This document shows, piece by piece, positions 1-7,284 of a DNA stretch of 45,730 nt (its first letter is position 1; each line of letters starts with the position of its first letter). Under the pieces are notes generated by a model, which saw nothing but the letters and a program-made list of their open reading frames with translations, was not told where the DNA came from and searched no databases. The translations under genes were made by a program, and so were the position numbers. The stretch comes from CAVAWX01 sp963614215 (lineage in GTDB: Bacteria > Actinomycetota > Coriobacteriia > Coriobacteriales > QAMH01), in the NCBI GenBank assembly GCA_963614215.1, contig CAVECB010000014.1, forward strand, positions 1 to 45,730, given 5' to 3'.

Positions 1-55
1 GCGCGACGCCAAGCGCGCCATCGACCGCGCCATCAAGGAGCAGCGCCGCGGATAG
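1..55 (+). CDS. 3' end of an unidentified gene (partial)
   Basis: The frame starting at base 2 is open to a TAG at 53-55 and ends RDAKRAIDRAIKEQRRG. This is the basic tail of a protein whose body lies outside the window. In many bacteria thrS precedes infC, but 17 residues are too few to identify it. Confidence 0.4.
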   Translation, partial: RDAKRAIDRAIKEQRRG

Positions 56-73
56 TTTGGGCGAAATCAGGGC

Positions 74-102
74 TTGCGTTTTACGGCGCGCAGGCGTAAA
101 GT
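74..102 (+). promoter_or_regulatory. putative promoter of the infC-rpmI-rplT operon
   Basis: TTGCGT (74-79) and TAAAGT (97-102) are separated by 17 nt, matching 3/6 and 4/6 positions of the vegetative -35 and -10 hexamers. Transcription from here would give a leader of about 140 nt before infC. Confidence 0.4.
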
Positions 103-109
103 ATCCCCT

Positions 110-251
110 TGTGTTTGAAGCGGAAGGGCGCACCTGCCTTCCCACCTTTCGACGGAGTGCGAAAGCTCTTGTCGCCGGGTCGCCATAGCTCGTGAGTTTT
201 CACGCGTCTAGACGCCCGTCGGCTGCGCTTTCACGCTCGATGGGCTTTTTT
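110..251 (+). promoter_or_regulatory. structured infC operon leader with successive hairpins
   Basis: Two perfect 6-bp hairpins are visible: GGAAGG (122-127) with CCTTCC (137-142), and CTTTCG (146-151) with CGAAAG (160-165). A terminator hairpin follows at 214-251. Leaders controlling IF3-L35-L20 operons by L20 binding or attenuation are known in Firmicutes and Proteobacteria. I did not identify the specific L20 binding core, so the mechanism here is inferred from layout alone. Confidence 0.5.
214..251 (+). terminator. intrinsic terminator / attenuator before infC
   Basis: GCCCGTCG (214-221) pairs with CGATGGGC (238-245), with one G-U pair, and six T follow (246-251). It lies directly upstream of the infC ribosome-binding site (255-259), so it can only act as an attenuator of the operon it precedes or as the terminator of an upstream transcript. 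Confidence 0.6.
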
Positions 252-267
252 ATTGGAGGCGATTGCC

Positions 268-846
268 ATAGCCACACAAGAGTCACGCATCAACGACGCG
301 ATCCGCGCACCCGAAGTGCGCCTGATCGGGGTCGACGGCAGCCAGCTGGGCATCTACAGCAATAGCAATGCCCAAAAGATTGCCGAAGACCAAAACCTCG
401 ATCTGGTCGAGATCGCGCCCAACGCCGAGCCGCCGGTGTGCCGCATCATGGATTACGGCAAGTACAAGTACGAGCAGGCGGTGAAGGCCAAGAAGGCGCG
501 CAAGAACCAGACGAAGGTCGCGGTCAAGGAGATGAAGTTCCGCCCGAAGATCGACACGGGCGACTACGAGACCAAGAAAGGCCACGTGCTTCGTTTCCTC
601 GGCAAGGGCTCGAAGGTCAAGATCACGATTATGTTTCGCGGGCGCGAGATGGCCCACCCCGAGCAGGGTCTGTCCATCTTGGAGCGCCTGGCCGACGACC
701 TGAAGGGTCTGGCCGTCGTCGAGCAGCAGCCCAAGATGGAAGGCCGCAACATGCACATGCTCATCGCCCCGACCCCCGAGGCGAAAAAGAAGCAGGAAAA
801 AGAGCAGGACGCTCAAGAACAGGACACGAGCAAAGGAGCTGAATAG
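268..846 (+). CDS. infC: Translation initiation factor IF-3
   Basis: IF-3 binds the 30S subunit, keeps it apart from 50S and checks initiator tRNA pairing. The product (about 192 aa) has the family N-terminus (RINDAIRAPEVRLIGVDG), the central PVCRIMDYGKYKYE segment and the C-terminal domain with VKEMKFRPKID and KITIMFRGREM. No ATG or GTG lies near the expected N-terminus. The frame opens at TTG 253, but that codon overlaps the Shine-Dalgarno GGAGG (255-259). The best-spaced start is ATA at 268 (8 nt from GGAGG), giving (M)ATQESRIND; ATT at 262 is only 2 nt away. Rare AUU/AUA/AUC starts are known for infC, where IF-3 discriminates against them and so controls its own level. A charged tail follows the C-terminal domain. 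rpmI starts 2 nt downstream. Confidence 0.93.
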   Translation: MATQESRINDAIRAPEVRLIGVDGSQLGIYSNSNAQKIAEDQNLDLVEIAPNAEPPVCRIMDYGKYKYEQAVKAKKARKNQTKVAVKEMKFRPKIDTGDYETKKGHVLRFLGKGSKVKITIMFRGREMAHPEQGLSILERLADDLKGLAVVEQQPKMEGRNMHMLIAPTPEAKKKQEKEQDAQEQDTSKGAE

Positions 847-848
847 AC

Positions 849-1046
849 ATGCCCAAGATGAAGACGCACCGCGGCGCAGCCAAGCGTTTCCGCGTCACGC
901 GCACCGGCAAGGTCATGCGCGGCAAGGCCTACAAGAGCCACATCCTCGAGAAGAAGTCGCCCAAGCGCAAGCGCAACTTCCGCCAAGACGGCGTGGTTGC
1001 TGCAGGCGATGCTAAGACCGTGAAAAAGCAGCTGGGTCAGGCCTAG
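849..1046 (+). CDS. rpmI: 50S ribosomal protein L35
   Basis: A 65-aa strongly basic protein beginning MPKMKTHRGAAKRFRVT, the conserved L35 N-terminus, with HILEKKSPKRKR in the middle. Length is normal for the family. It follows infC by 2 nt, so the two are probably translationally coupled, and precedes rplT by 68 nt, the standard infC-rpmI-rplT order. Confidence 0.97.
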   Translation: MPKMKTHRGAAKRFRVTRTGKVMRGKAYKSHILEKKSPKRKRNFRQDGVVAAGDAKTVKKQLGQA

Positions 1047-1114
1047 CACACCCGCGCGGCTCCGAATGGGGGCGCGCATGTTCACCAGATTATTCACCAA
1101 GGAGTTGATAGACC

Positions 1115-1471
1115 ATGGCCCGTGTCAAGCGAGCAGTTAACGCAAAGAAGAAGCGCCGCACCCTCTTCGTTCGTGCGAAGGGCTACTACGGGGCGAAGTC
1201 GCGCCAGTACCGCGCGGCAAAAGAGCAGGTGCAGCACTCCCTGCAGTACGCCTACCGCGACCGCCGCAACAAAAAGCGCGACATCCGCCGTCTGTGGATC
1301 GCCCGCATCAACGCCGCTGCCCGCATCAACGGCCTGTCGTATTCTGTGTTCATGCACGGCCTGAAAGAAGCTGGCATCGAGCTGGATCGCAAGGTGCTCT
1401 CGAACATGGCCATCGAAGATCCCGAGGGCTTTGCCGATTTGTGCGAGATCGCGAAGAAAGCGGTCGCGTAA
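1115..1471 (+). CDS. rplT: 50S ribosomal protein L20
   Basis: A 118-aa protein beginning MARVKRAVNAKKKRRT, with the L20 signatures AKGYYGAKSRQYR, YAYRDRRNKKRDIR and LWIARINAAAR. L20 is an early 50S assembly protein and commonly represses its own operon by binding the leader mRNA. A GGAG box lies 10 nt before the ATG. It is the last gene of the translation operon; the MATE gene begins 12 nt after its stop. Confidence 0.97.
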   Translation: MARVKRAVNAKKKRRTLFVRAKGYYGAKSRQYRAAKEQVQHSLQYAYRDRRNKKRDIRRLWIARINAAARINGLSYSVFMHGLKEAGIELDRKVLSNMAIEDPEGFADLCEIAKKAVA

Positions 1472-1483
1472 AAGAGGGTGAAG

Positions 1484-2977
1484 ATGCCAAACGCCGACGA
1501 CAAAGAGCGTGAAGCAGGGCTGGAAGGTGAAACTTCCGGCCTTTCTTTTGCGCACGACAACACGGAAAAGGTCATGCGTCTCGGGACGGCGCCGGTGGGC
1601 CGCCTGCTCTTCGAGTTCGGCGTGCCGGCCGTCACGGCCATTGTCTTAAACGGCCTCTACAACGTCATCGACTCGGTGTTTTTGGGCCAGGCCATGGGCA
1701 AGGTGGGGCTGGCTGCCACTACCGTGGCCGCACCGCCCATGACGGTGCTGCTGGCCATATGCATGCTGGCGGGCGCCGGCGGCAACGCCCTGGCCGCGAT
1801 TTTGCTGGGCCAAGGCAGGCGCGACCGCGCCGAGATGGCCTTGGGCAACACCATGTTCATCGTGCTCGTCGAGGCCATTCCCGTGGCCATCGTCGCGACC
1901 TTTTGCCTCGACCCCATCTTGCGCTTCGTGGGCGCGACCGACGAGACGCTGCCCTATGCGCGTCTGTTCATGCAGATTATCTGCTACGGCTTCATCTTCA
2001 ACAACATCGCCTTTGGCATCAACAACTTCATCCGCACGGCCGGCGCCCCCTACCTCGCGCTTGCCACGGCGGCGCTGGGCACGGTCGTGTGCATCGTGCT
2101 GAACTACCTGTTCGTCCTTGTCTTTAACTGGGGCGTGGCAGGCTCGGCCTCGGCCACCATCTTGGGCCAGGTGGCCTCGTCGGCATGGGTGCTGTGGTAT
2201 TTCATCTGCAGTAAAAAGGCGCCATTTAAGCTGCGCGCGCGCTGCCTGCGCCCCGAAGGGCGCCTGTGTATGCGCATCCTTGCGCTCGGCCTTGCGCCCT
2301 TTGCGCTGCAATGCGCCGCGGCGCTCAACCAAATGGCGGGCAACTTCGTGATTTCTGGACTCGGGGCGCTTGATGCCATCGGGACCGACGGGGCGCTTGC
2401 CTCTATTGGCGTGGTGATGAAGATCGTGATGTTTTCCATCTTTCCCGCCATCGGCGTGGCCACGGCCGCGCAGCCCATACTCGGCTTCAATATAGGCGCG
2501 CGCAAGTACGACCGCGTGAAGCGCACGCTGTTTGCCGCGCTCGGCACCGGCACCGTCATACTCACCGCGCTGTTTGCCGTCGTGCACATATGGCCGGTGC
2601 AGCTCGTGGCCATGTTCGGCGTCGAGCAGGAGCTGATGGACTTTTCCATCGACGCACTGAAGGTCATGACCATCCTTTTGCCCATCGTGTCCATCCAGAT
2701 TATCGGCTCGAACTATTTCCAAGCCACCGGCCAGCCCATGAAGTCGGCCATCTTGTCGGTCACGCGCCAGCTCATCTTCCAGCTGCCGCTGTACTTCATC
2801 ATCCCCGCCGTCATGCCGGCGCTGTTTCCGGGCGTCTCGCAGCTGTTCAGTTTCTGCTTTGCTTTTCCGGTGTCGGATGCTTTGGCAATCGCCTTTTGTG
2901 GTATTTTTCTCCTCGTCGAAATCCGCCGCCTGAACGGCCTTTTGGCACAGGAGGCGCAAAGGAGCACACACGCATGA
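1484..2977 (+). CDS. MATE-family multidrug/toxin exporter
   Basis: A polytopic inner-membrane protein (about 497 aa) with about 12 hydrophobic segments after a hydrophilic N-terminus of about 35 residues. It has MATE features: VPAVTAIVLNGLYNVIDSVF in helix 1, GAGGNALAAILLGQGRRDRAE after helix 2, and the repeated half near residue 260 (ALNQMAGNFV). Family members export cationic compounds in exchange for Na+ or H+; the substrate cannot be told. GTG 1478 and ATG 1484 are both possible starts. ATG is preferred because GAGGG (1474-1478) is 5 nt before it. The stop overlaps the ATG of the GNAT gene (ATGA), so the two are coupled. Confidence 0.9.
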   Translation: MPNADDKEREAGLEGETSGLSFAHDNTEKVMRLGTAPVGRLLFEFGVPAVTAIVLNGLYNVIDSVFLGQAMGKVGLAATTVAAPPMTVLLAICMLAGAGGNALAAILLGQGRRDRAEMALGNTMFIVLVEAIPVAIVATFCLDPILRFVGATDETLPYARLFMQIICYGFIFNNIAFGINNFIRTAGAPYLALATAALGTVVCIVLNYLFVLVFNWGVAGSASATILGQVASSAWVLWYFICSKKAPFKLRARCLRPEGRLCMRILALGLAPFALQCAAALNQMAGNFVISGLGALDAIGTDGALASIGVVMKIVMFSIFPAIGVATAAQPILGFNIGARKYDRVKRTLFAALGTGTVILTALFAVVHIWPVQLVAMFGVEQELMDFSIDALKVMTILLPIVSIQIIGSNYFQATGQPMKSAILSVTRQLIFQLPLYFIIPAVMPALFPGVSQLFSFCFAFPVSDALAIAFCGIFLLVEIRRLNGLLAQEAQRSTHA

Positions 2978-3480
2978 CTACACTTGAGTTCGTCCCCGTA
3001 AAAGAGCCCGAGCACATCGCCGAGCTGGCCAATCTCGCGGAAAAGATTTGGCGCGAGTACTTTCCCGCCATGCTCACCCCCGACAAGCTCGAGTACCTGC
3101 TCGACCACATGCTCTCGGCCGAGGTCTTGACGCGCGAGATTGCCGACGAGGGATACGAGTTCTACTTCGCCGACGCCGACGGCGCGCACATTGGCTTCAT
3201 CGGCGTGGCCCCGCAAGACGACTATCTGTTCTTGAGCAAGCTCTACCTGCTCAAAGACGAACGCGGCAAGGGTTACGGGCGCCAGGAGTTCGAGTTTGTG
3301 AAGGCTCGCGCGCGCGAGCTGGGGCTGGGCAAGATACGCCTGACCTGCGACCGCAACAACGAGGCGAGCCTCAAGCGCTACGACCACATGGGGTTTGTGC
3401 AGGTGGGCAAGGTCGACACCGACGTCGGTGGCGGCTATCAGATGAACGACTACGTGCTCGAGTACACGTTTTCCGACTGA
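2974..3480 (+). CDS. GNAT-family N-acetyltransferase
   Basis: A 168-aa protein with the GNAT fold. The acetyl-CoA pyrophosphate-binding loop is DERGKGYGRQEF (Q/R-x-x-G-x-G/A type), followed by the beta-alpha segment ending LTCDRNNEASLKRYDHMGF, where N and Y are usual family positions. It would transfer acetyl from acetyl-CoA to an amine; the substrate is unknown. It starts inside the MATE stop codon by a 4-nt ATGA overlap, which suggests a joint detoxification role. The downstream lipoprotein gene begins 67 nt later. Confidence 0.9.
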   Translation: MTTLEFVPVKEPEHIAELANLAEKIWREYFPAMLTPDKLEYLLDHMLSAEVLTREIADEGYEFYFADADGAHIGFIGVAPQDDYLFLSKLYLLKDERGKGYGRQEFEFVKARARELGLGKIRLTCDRNNEASLKRYDHMGFVQVGKVDTDVGGGYQMNDYVLEYTFSD

Positions 3481-3547
3481 TCTGCAAACGATGCCCGCCG
3501 CCTTTTCCTCGCAAGGTCTTGGCCGCGGGGTGAAAGGGGCGAGGTTG

Positions 3548-4561
3548 ATGGCATCTTCTCTTTCGCGCCGCTCGTTTCTGGGCGGCGCCGCCACGTTGGT
3601 GGGCGTGTGCGCGCTCGGCGGCCTGTCCGCATGCGCGGGCTCGGGGTCGGGCTCGGGCGCGGCGGGCGGCATGGTGAAGATTGGCTCCATGCCCACAGAA
3701 GACATCCTGCCCTTTTGGGTGGCCGAGCGTGATGGGCTGTTTGCCAAGCACGGCGTCGAGGCAGAGATAGCGCTTTTCGATTCGGCGCAAAGCCTTTCTG
3801 CCGCCATCACCGCAGGCGAGGTCGCCCTTGCCATGACCGACCCCATGCGCACGGTCAAGCTCGTGGAAAGCGGCGCCGATTTGACCATGGAGTGGATATC
3901 GCTTGGCACGGACGCGAGCCAGGGGCGCTTCGGCGTGCTGGCAAAGGCCGATGCGCGGTTTTCCACTTTGCGCGAGATGACGACCGTGGGCAGCTCGCGG
4001 GGCGTGGGGCTTGCGGCCAACACCGTGCCCGAATACGTTTTCGACAAGCTGTGCGAGCAGGAGGGCTTCGATGCTGCCGCTATTCCCGTCGAGGAGGTGC
4101 CCAGCCTGCCCGACCGCTACAGCCTCGTGGCGTCCGGCCAGCTTGCGGCTGCCGCGCTGCCCGGCTCGATGCTTGCGCTGGGCGAGGCAAACGGCATGAA
4201 GGTCATCGCCGACGACACGAAAGGCGACAACATCTCGCAGTCGGTGATTGTGGCCGTGCGCGGGAAGGTGGGCAGCGGACAGCTCGAGGCTTTGCGCGGC
4301 GCCTGGGACGAGGCGGCCGACGCGATTAATGCTGCGCCCGGAGAGTTTCGCGCCCTGCTGGCCGAGAAGGCCAATCTAAACGACACCATCAAGGACAGCT
4401 ATCCCATCAGCACTTACCCGCATGCAAGCGCCGATAGCGGTGCCAGCGCGTATCCGCCCGCCTCTCTCATCGACCCGCAGATCGCGTGGATGAAAAAGAA
4501 GGGCTACGGCGGCGAGGGCATCGCCTACAACGAGGCCGACGGCAGCTTCGTGGCCTCATGA
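3548..4561 (+). CDS. ABC transporter substrate-binding lipoprotein, NitT/TauT (NMT1/THI5-like) type
   Basis: A 337-aa exported binding protein. The N-terminus holds a Tat-like motif (SRRSFLGG, residues 6-13), a hydrophobic stretch and a lipobox LSAC with lipidated Cys29. The mature part starts with KIGSMPTEDILPFWVAERDGLF, followed by ...HGVEAEIALFDSAQSLSAAITAGEVALAMTD, the pattern of NMT1/SsuA/ThiY-like binding proteins. The frame is open upstream to 3491, but ATG 3548 gives the correct signal peptide. Its stop overlaps the menA start (ATGA), and the matching ATPase and permease lie 2-3 kb downstream beyond menA and menG. The ligand is not known; the context suggests a menaquinone precursor. 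The family also carries thiamine precursors, sulfonates, nitrate and riboflavin. Confidence 0.85.
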   Translation: MASSLSRRSFLGGAATLVGVCALGGLSACAGSGSGSGAAGGMVKIGSMPTEDILPFWVAERDGLFAKHGVEAEIALFDSAQSLSAAITAGEVALAMTDPMRTVKLVESGADLTMEWISLGTDASQGRFGVLAKADARFSTLREMTTVGSSRGVGLAANTVPEYVFDKLCEQEGFDAAAIPVEEVPSLPDRYSLVASGQLAAAALPGSMLALGEANGMKVIADDTKGDNISQSVIVAVRGKVGSGQLEALRGAWDEAADAINAAPGEFRALLAEKANLNDTIKDSYPISTYPHASADSGASAYPPASLIDPQIAWMKKKGYGGEGIAYNEADGSFVAS

Positions 4562-5619
4562 GCGAGAGGGTGAAGGGGGAGAGGGGTGCAGATGCGCCGA
4601 TCGGTGCACCAGCCGGTGGCTACGAGCGCCTGACCCCGCTGATGTGCGTGCGCCTGGCCGCGCCGCACACCTGGCCTGGCCCTTCCGTCTTGCCCACGGC
4701 CTTCGGCGGCGTCTACGCGCTGGCCTGCGGCTGGACGTTCTCGCCGCTCGTGTGGTGTTTGTTGCTCGCGGTAGCGGTGCTTGCGCAGTCGGCCGTGAAC
4801 ACCTTAAACGACTGGGCGGACTTCAAGAAAGGCACCGACACGGCACAAAACTCTGACGACCCGACCGATGCCGTGCTCGTCTTCAACAACCCCGACCCGC
4901 GCCATGTGCTCGCGCTTGCCTGTGCCGAGATGGGCGTGGCGCTCGTGTGTGGGCTTGCGTGCTGCGTGCTGGCCGCAAGCGCCGTGCCCGTCGTCATAGG
5001 CGCAATAGGGGCACTCGTGATCGTGGCCTACTCGAACGGCAAGCTGCCCATCTCGTATCTGCCGTTGGGCGAAATTGTCTCCGGCGTTGTCATGGGTTTT
5101 CTCATCCCCCTGGCAGACGTCGTCGTCTTTGCGTGCATGGACGCGCCAACAGGAGCGCCTTTCGCTTTCCCCGCCCGTCTGTCCCTTTTTGCCGCCGGCC
5201 CGCTCGGATGTCCGCCTTTTGTGTGGTGTACCCTTCCCTTCGTCGTTGGCATCGCGCTTGTCATGGCGACGCAAAACGCCTGCGACATCGAGCGCGATGC
5301 GCCGGCCGGCCGCAAGACCTTGGCCGTACTGCTCGGACGTATGCGCGCCCGTATGCTCTATCGCGTCGTCGTGGGCGCATGGGTCGTGCTGGTGCTGGGG
5401 CTGTCGCTGTGCTTTTTCAGCGCTGGCGCATGGCTTGCGGTCGTTGTGCTTGTCTTCGGGGTGGGGACGCTGCGTGTCCTTTTCACCAGCCCTCTCGTCC
5501 ACGAGGCACGCGGCCTCGCGATGGCGGCCATCGGCAAGGCCAACCTCTTCGTGAACGGCGCCTATCTCTTGGGTATGATGTACACCTTGATGAACCCTGC
5601 GGCGGCCGCCTTGTTCTAG
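4558..5619 (+). CDS. menA: 1,4-dihydroxy-2-naphthoate polyprenyltransferase (UbiA superfamily)
   Basis: An integral membrane prenyltransferase (353 aa, about 8-9 helices) that joins a polyprenyl chain to 1,4-dihydroxy-2-naphthoate with decarboxylation, giving demethylmenaquinone. The first Asp-rich motif is NTLNDWADFKKGTD and the second is NACDIERDAPAGRKTLAVLLG; the second is characteristic of MenA rather than UbiA or protoheme farnesyltransferase. The ATG lies in the stop of the binding-protein gene (ATGA overlap). A hydrophilic N-terminal stretch of about 25 residues precedes the usual LTPLMCVRLAAPHTWPGPSVLP, so a later start is possible. menG follows after 39 nt. Confidence 0.9.
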   Translation: MSERVKGERGADAPIGAPAGGYERLTPLMCVRLAAPHTWPGPSVLPTAFGGVYALACGWTFSPLVWCLLLAVAVLAQSAVNTLNDWADFKKGTDTAQNSDDPTDAVLVFNNPDPRHVLALACAEMGVALVCGLACCVLAASAVPVVIGAIGALVIVAYSNGKLPISYLPLGEIVSGVVMGFLIPLADVVVFACMDAPTGAPFAFPARLSLFAAGPLGCPPFVWCTLPFVVGIALVMATQNACDIERDAPAGRKTLAVLLGRMRARMLYRVVVGAWVVLVLGLSLCFFSAGAWLAVVVLVFGVGTLRVLFTSPLVHEARGLAMAAIGKANLFVNGAYLLGMMYTLMNPAAAALF

Positions 5620-5658
5620 GGCGCGCCCGCCCGTTTGCGTGAAAGGATCGCAACGCCC

Positions 5659-6489
5659 ATGGCCAAAGAACACGTGCACGGCGTCTTCGAGAACATCGCC
5701 GGCGGCTACGATGCGGCAAACGACCGCATCAGCCTAGGGATGCACCGCATGTGGAAACGCTGCTTGGAGGACGTGGCCGTCGCGGCGTGCGCGGATAGCG
5801 AACCCGGCATAGTGCTTGATGTGTGCTGCGGCACGGGCGACATCACCGAGCAGATCGCGCGCGCCCATCCCGAGCTGCTCGTGGTGGGGCTGGATTTCTC
5901 CGACCATATGCTCGACGTGGCCTGCAAGCGCACGGCGGGACTGGAAAACGTCTTGCTCGTCGAGGGCAACGCGATGGACCTGCCCTTCGAGGACGCAACC
6001 TTCGACGCCGCGGTGGTCAGCTTCGGTCTGCGCAACACGCCGGACTACGAGCAGGTCGTGCGCCAGATGGCGCGGGTCACGCGCACGGGCGGCACGATTG
6101 CCTGCCTGGACGCCTCGGTGCCCGACGCGGCCTTCGTGCGCCCGTTTTACCGCCTCTACTATAAACACGTCATGACCTTGTTGGGCGGCGGTGTGCGTCA
6201 TCATGGCGAATACGAGTGGCTCTACAAGAGCACGCAGGAGTTCTTGAACAAGATAGAGCTGGCCGCGCTGTTCGGGCGCGTGGGACTCGAGCAGGTGGCC
6301 GCGCGTTCGTTCATGTGCGGAGCGGCGGCCCTTCATACGGGCGTGGTGGGTGATGTGGCGCGTGGGATGGCGGATGCGGCCGCATGCGGCGGTACCGGCG
6401 CCGGCGCCGGTGCAATCGACGAGGTCGTGTGCGCGGAAGGCTCCGACGGTCGCTCGCTTGTCTCGTTTGCCGTCGCCGACGAGATCTGA
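5659..6489 (+). CDS. menG: Demethylmenaquinone methyltransferase (UbiE/MenG)
   Basis: An S-adenosylmethionine-dependent C-methyltransferase (276 aa) for the last step of menaquinone synthesis. It shows VFENIAGGYDAANDRISLGMHR near the N-terminus, SAM motif I VLDVCCGTGD (residues 52-61), NAMDLPFEDATFDAAVVSFGLRN, and the conserved C-terminal LLGGGVRHHGEYEWLYKST. ATG 5659 has AAAGGA 11 nt upstream; TTG 5635 in frame is a poorer choice. Residues from about 225 form an Ala/Gly-rich linker and extra C-terminal tail beyond typical MenG. It sits between menA and the importer ATPase, which starts 6 nt after its stop. Confidence 0.92.
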   Translation: MAKEHVHGVFENIAGGYDAANDRISLGMHRMWKRCLEDVAVAACADSEPGIVLDVCCGTGDITEQIARAHPELLVVGLDFSDHMLDVACKRTAGLENVLLVEGNAMDLPFEDATFDAAVVSFGLRNTPDYEQVVRQMARVTRTGGTIACLDASVPDAAFVRPFYRLYYKHVMTLLGGGVRHHGEYEWLYKSTQEFLNKIELAALFGRVGLEQVAARSFMCGAAALHTGVVGDVARGMADAAACGGTGAGAGAIDEVVCAEGSDGRSLVSFAVADEI

Positions 6490-6495
6490 AAGCAC

Positions 6496-7284
6496 ATGGC
6501 CGTGCCCGCGATGCCGCACCTTTCTTTCACGGATGTCTCGCTGTCCTATCCGCCGCGTCGTCGTGGGGACGTTGGACTGCTCGCCTTGTCCGGCCTGAAC
6601 CTTGCCGTCGAGGCTGGGCAATCCGTGGCCGTCATAGGGCCTTCCGGCTGCGGCAAGTCGAGCACCTTGCAGTTGGCGGCAGGCCTTGCGACTGCGAGCA
6701 GCGGGCGCGTCGAGGTAGACGGGGTGCCCGTGGAAAGGCCTCGGGAAAAGACCGCCCTCATTTTGCAGGATTTCGGGCTTTTGCCTTGGAAGACGGTGCA
6801 AAAAAACGCCGAGCTAGGCTTGAAGCTGCGCAAAGTCGCCTCAAAGGAGCGCCGCGAGAAGGCGAAAGTTGCGCTTGCGCAGGTGGGCCTGGCGGAGTTT
6901 GCCGACAGCTACCCGGACGCGCTGTCCGGCGGGATGCGCCAGCGCCTGGCCTTGGCGCGCAGTCTCGCCCTCGACGTCGACCTTTTGCTCATGGACGAGC
7001 CGCTATCTGCGCTCGATGCCTTGCTGCGCGAGCAGATGCAGGAGCTTTTGCTCGAGCTGTGGCAACGCGGCGCATATGCGCAGGTGCTCGTCACACATTC
7101 CATTGACGAGGCGGTCTTTCTCGGACAGCGCGTCTTCGTCATGTCTGGCCGCCCCGGACACGTCGTCGCGGCTCTGGACAACCCCGAGGCAGGCGAGAAG
7201 GGCTGGCGCGAGAGCCGGGCTTTCTTCGAGCGCACCCGCACGCTGCGCGCCCTGTTGCGTGAAGGGGGTGGCGACGATGCATGA
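6496..7284 (+). CDS. ABC transporter ATP-binding protein, NitT/TauT type
   Basis: A 262-aa nucleotide-binding subunit with Walker A GPSGCGKSS (48-56), Q-loop Gln91 in ILQDFGLLPW, signature LSGGM (143-147), Walker B LLLMDE (163-168) and H-loop His201 in VLVTHSIDEA. The Q-loop and signature match the SsuB/TauB/NrtD/ThiZ class, which pairs with NMT1-like binding proteins. It starts 6 nt after menG and overlaps the permease start by 8 nt, so it is clearly in the menA-menG transcription unit. It powers import by the neighbouring permease and binding lipoprotein. Confidence 0.93.
   Translation: MAVPAMPHLSFTDVSLSYPPRRRGDVGLLALSGLNLAVEAGQSVAVIGPSGCGKSSTLQLAAGLATASSGRVEVDGVPVERPREKTALILQDFGLLPWKTVQKNAELGLKLRKVASKERREKAKVALAQVGLAEFADSYPDALSGGMRQRLALARSLALDVDLLLMDEPLSALDALLREQMQELLLELWQRGAYAQVLVTHSIDEAVFLGQRVFVMSGRPGHVVAALDNPEAGEKGWRESRAFFERTRTLRALLREGGGDDA

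Noticed and set aside
1646..2971. 441-aa minus-strand ORF
   Set aside because: Antisense shadow of the MATE gene: His/Gly/Arg-rich composition, no family features, no ribosome-binding site.
3548..4561. binding lipoprotein as MqnA/MqnD (futalosine menaquinone enzymes share this fold)
   Set aside because: It has a Tat/lipobox signal and a matching ATPase and permease in the same operon; MqnA and MqnD are cytoplasmic and unsignalled.
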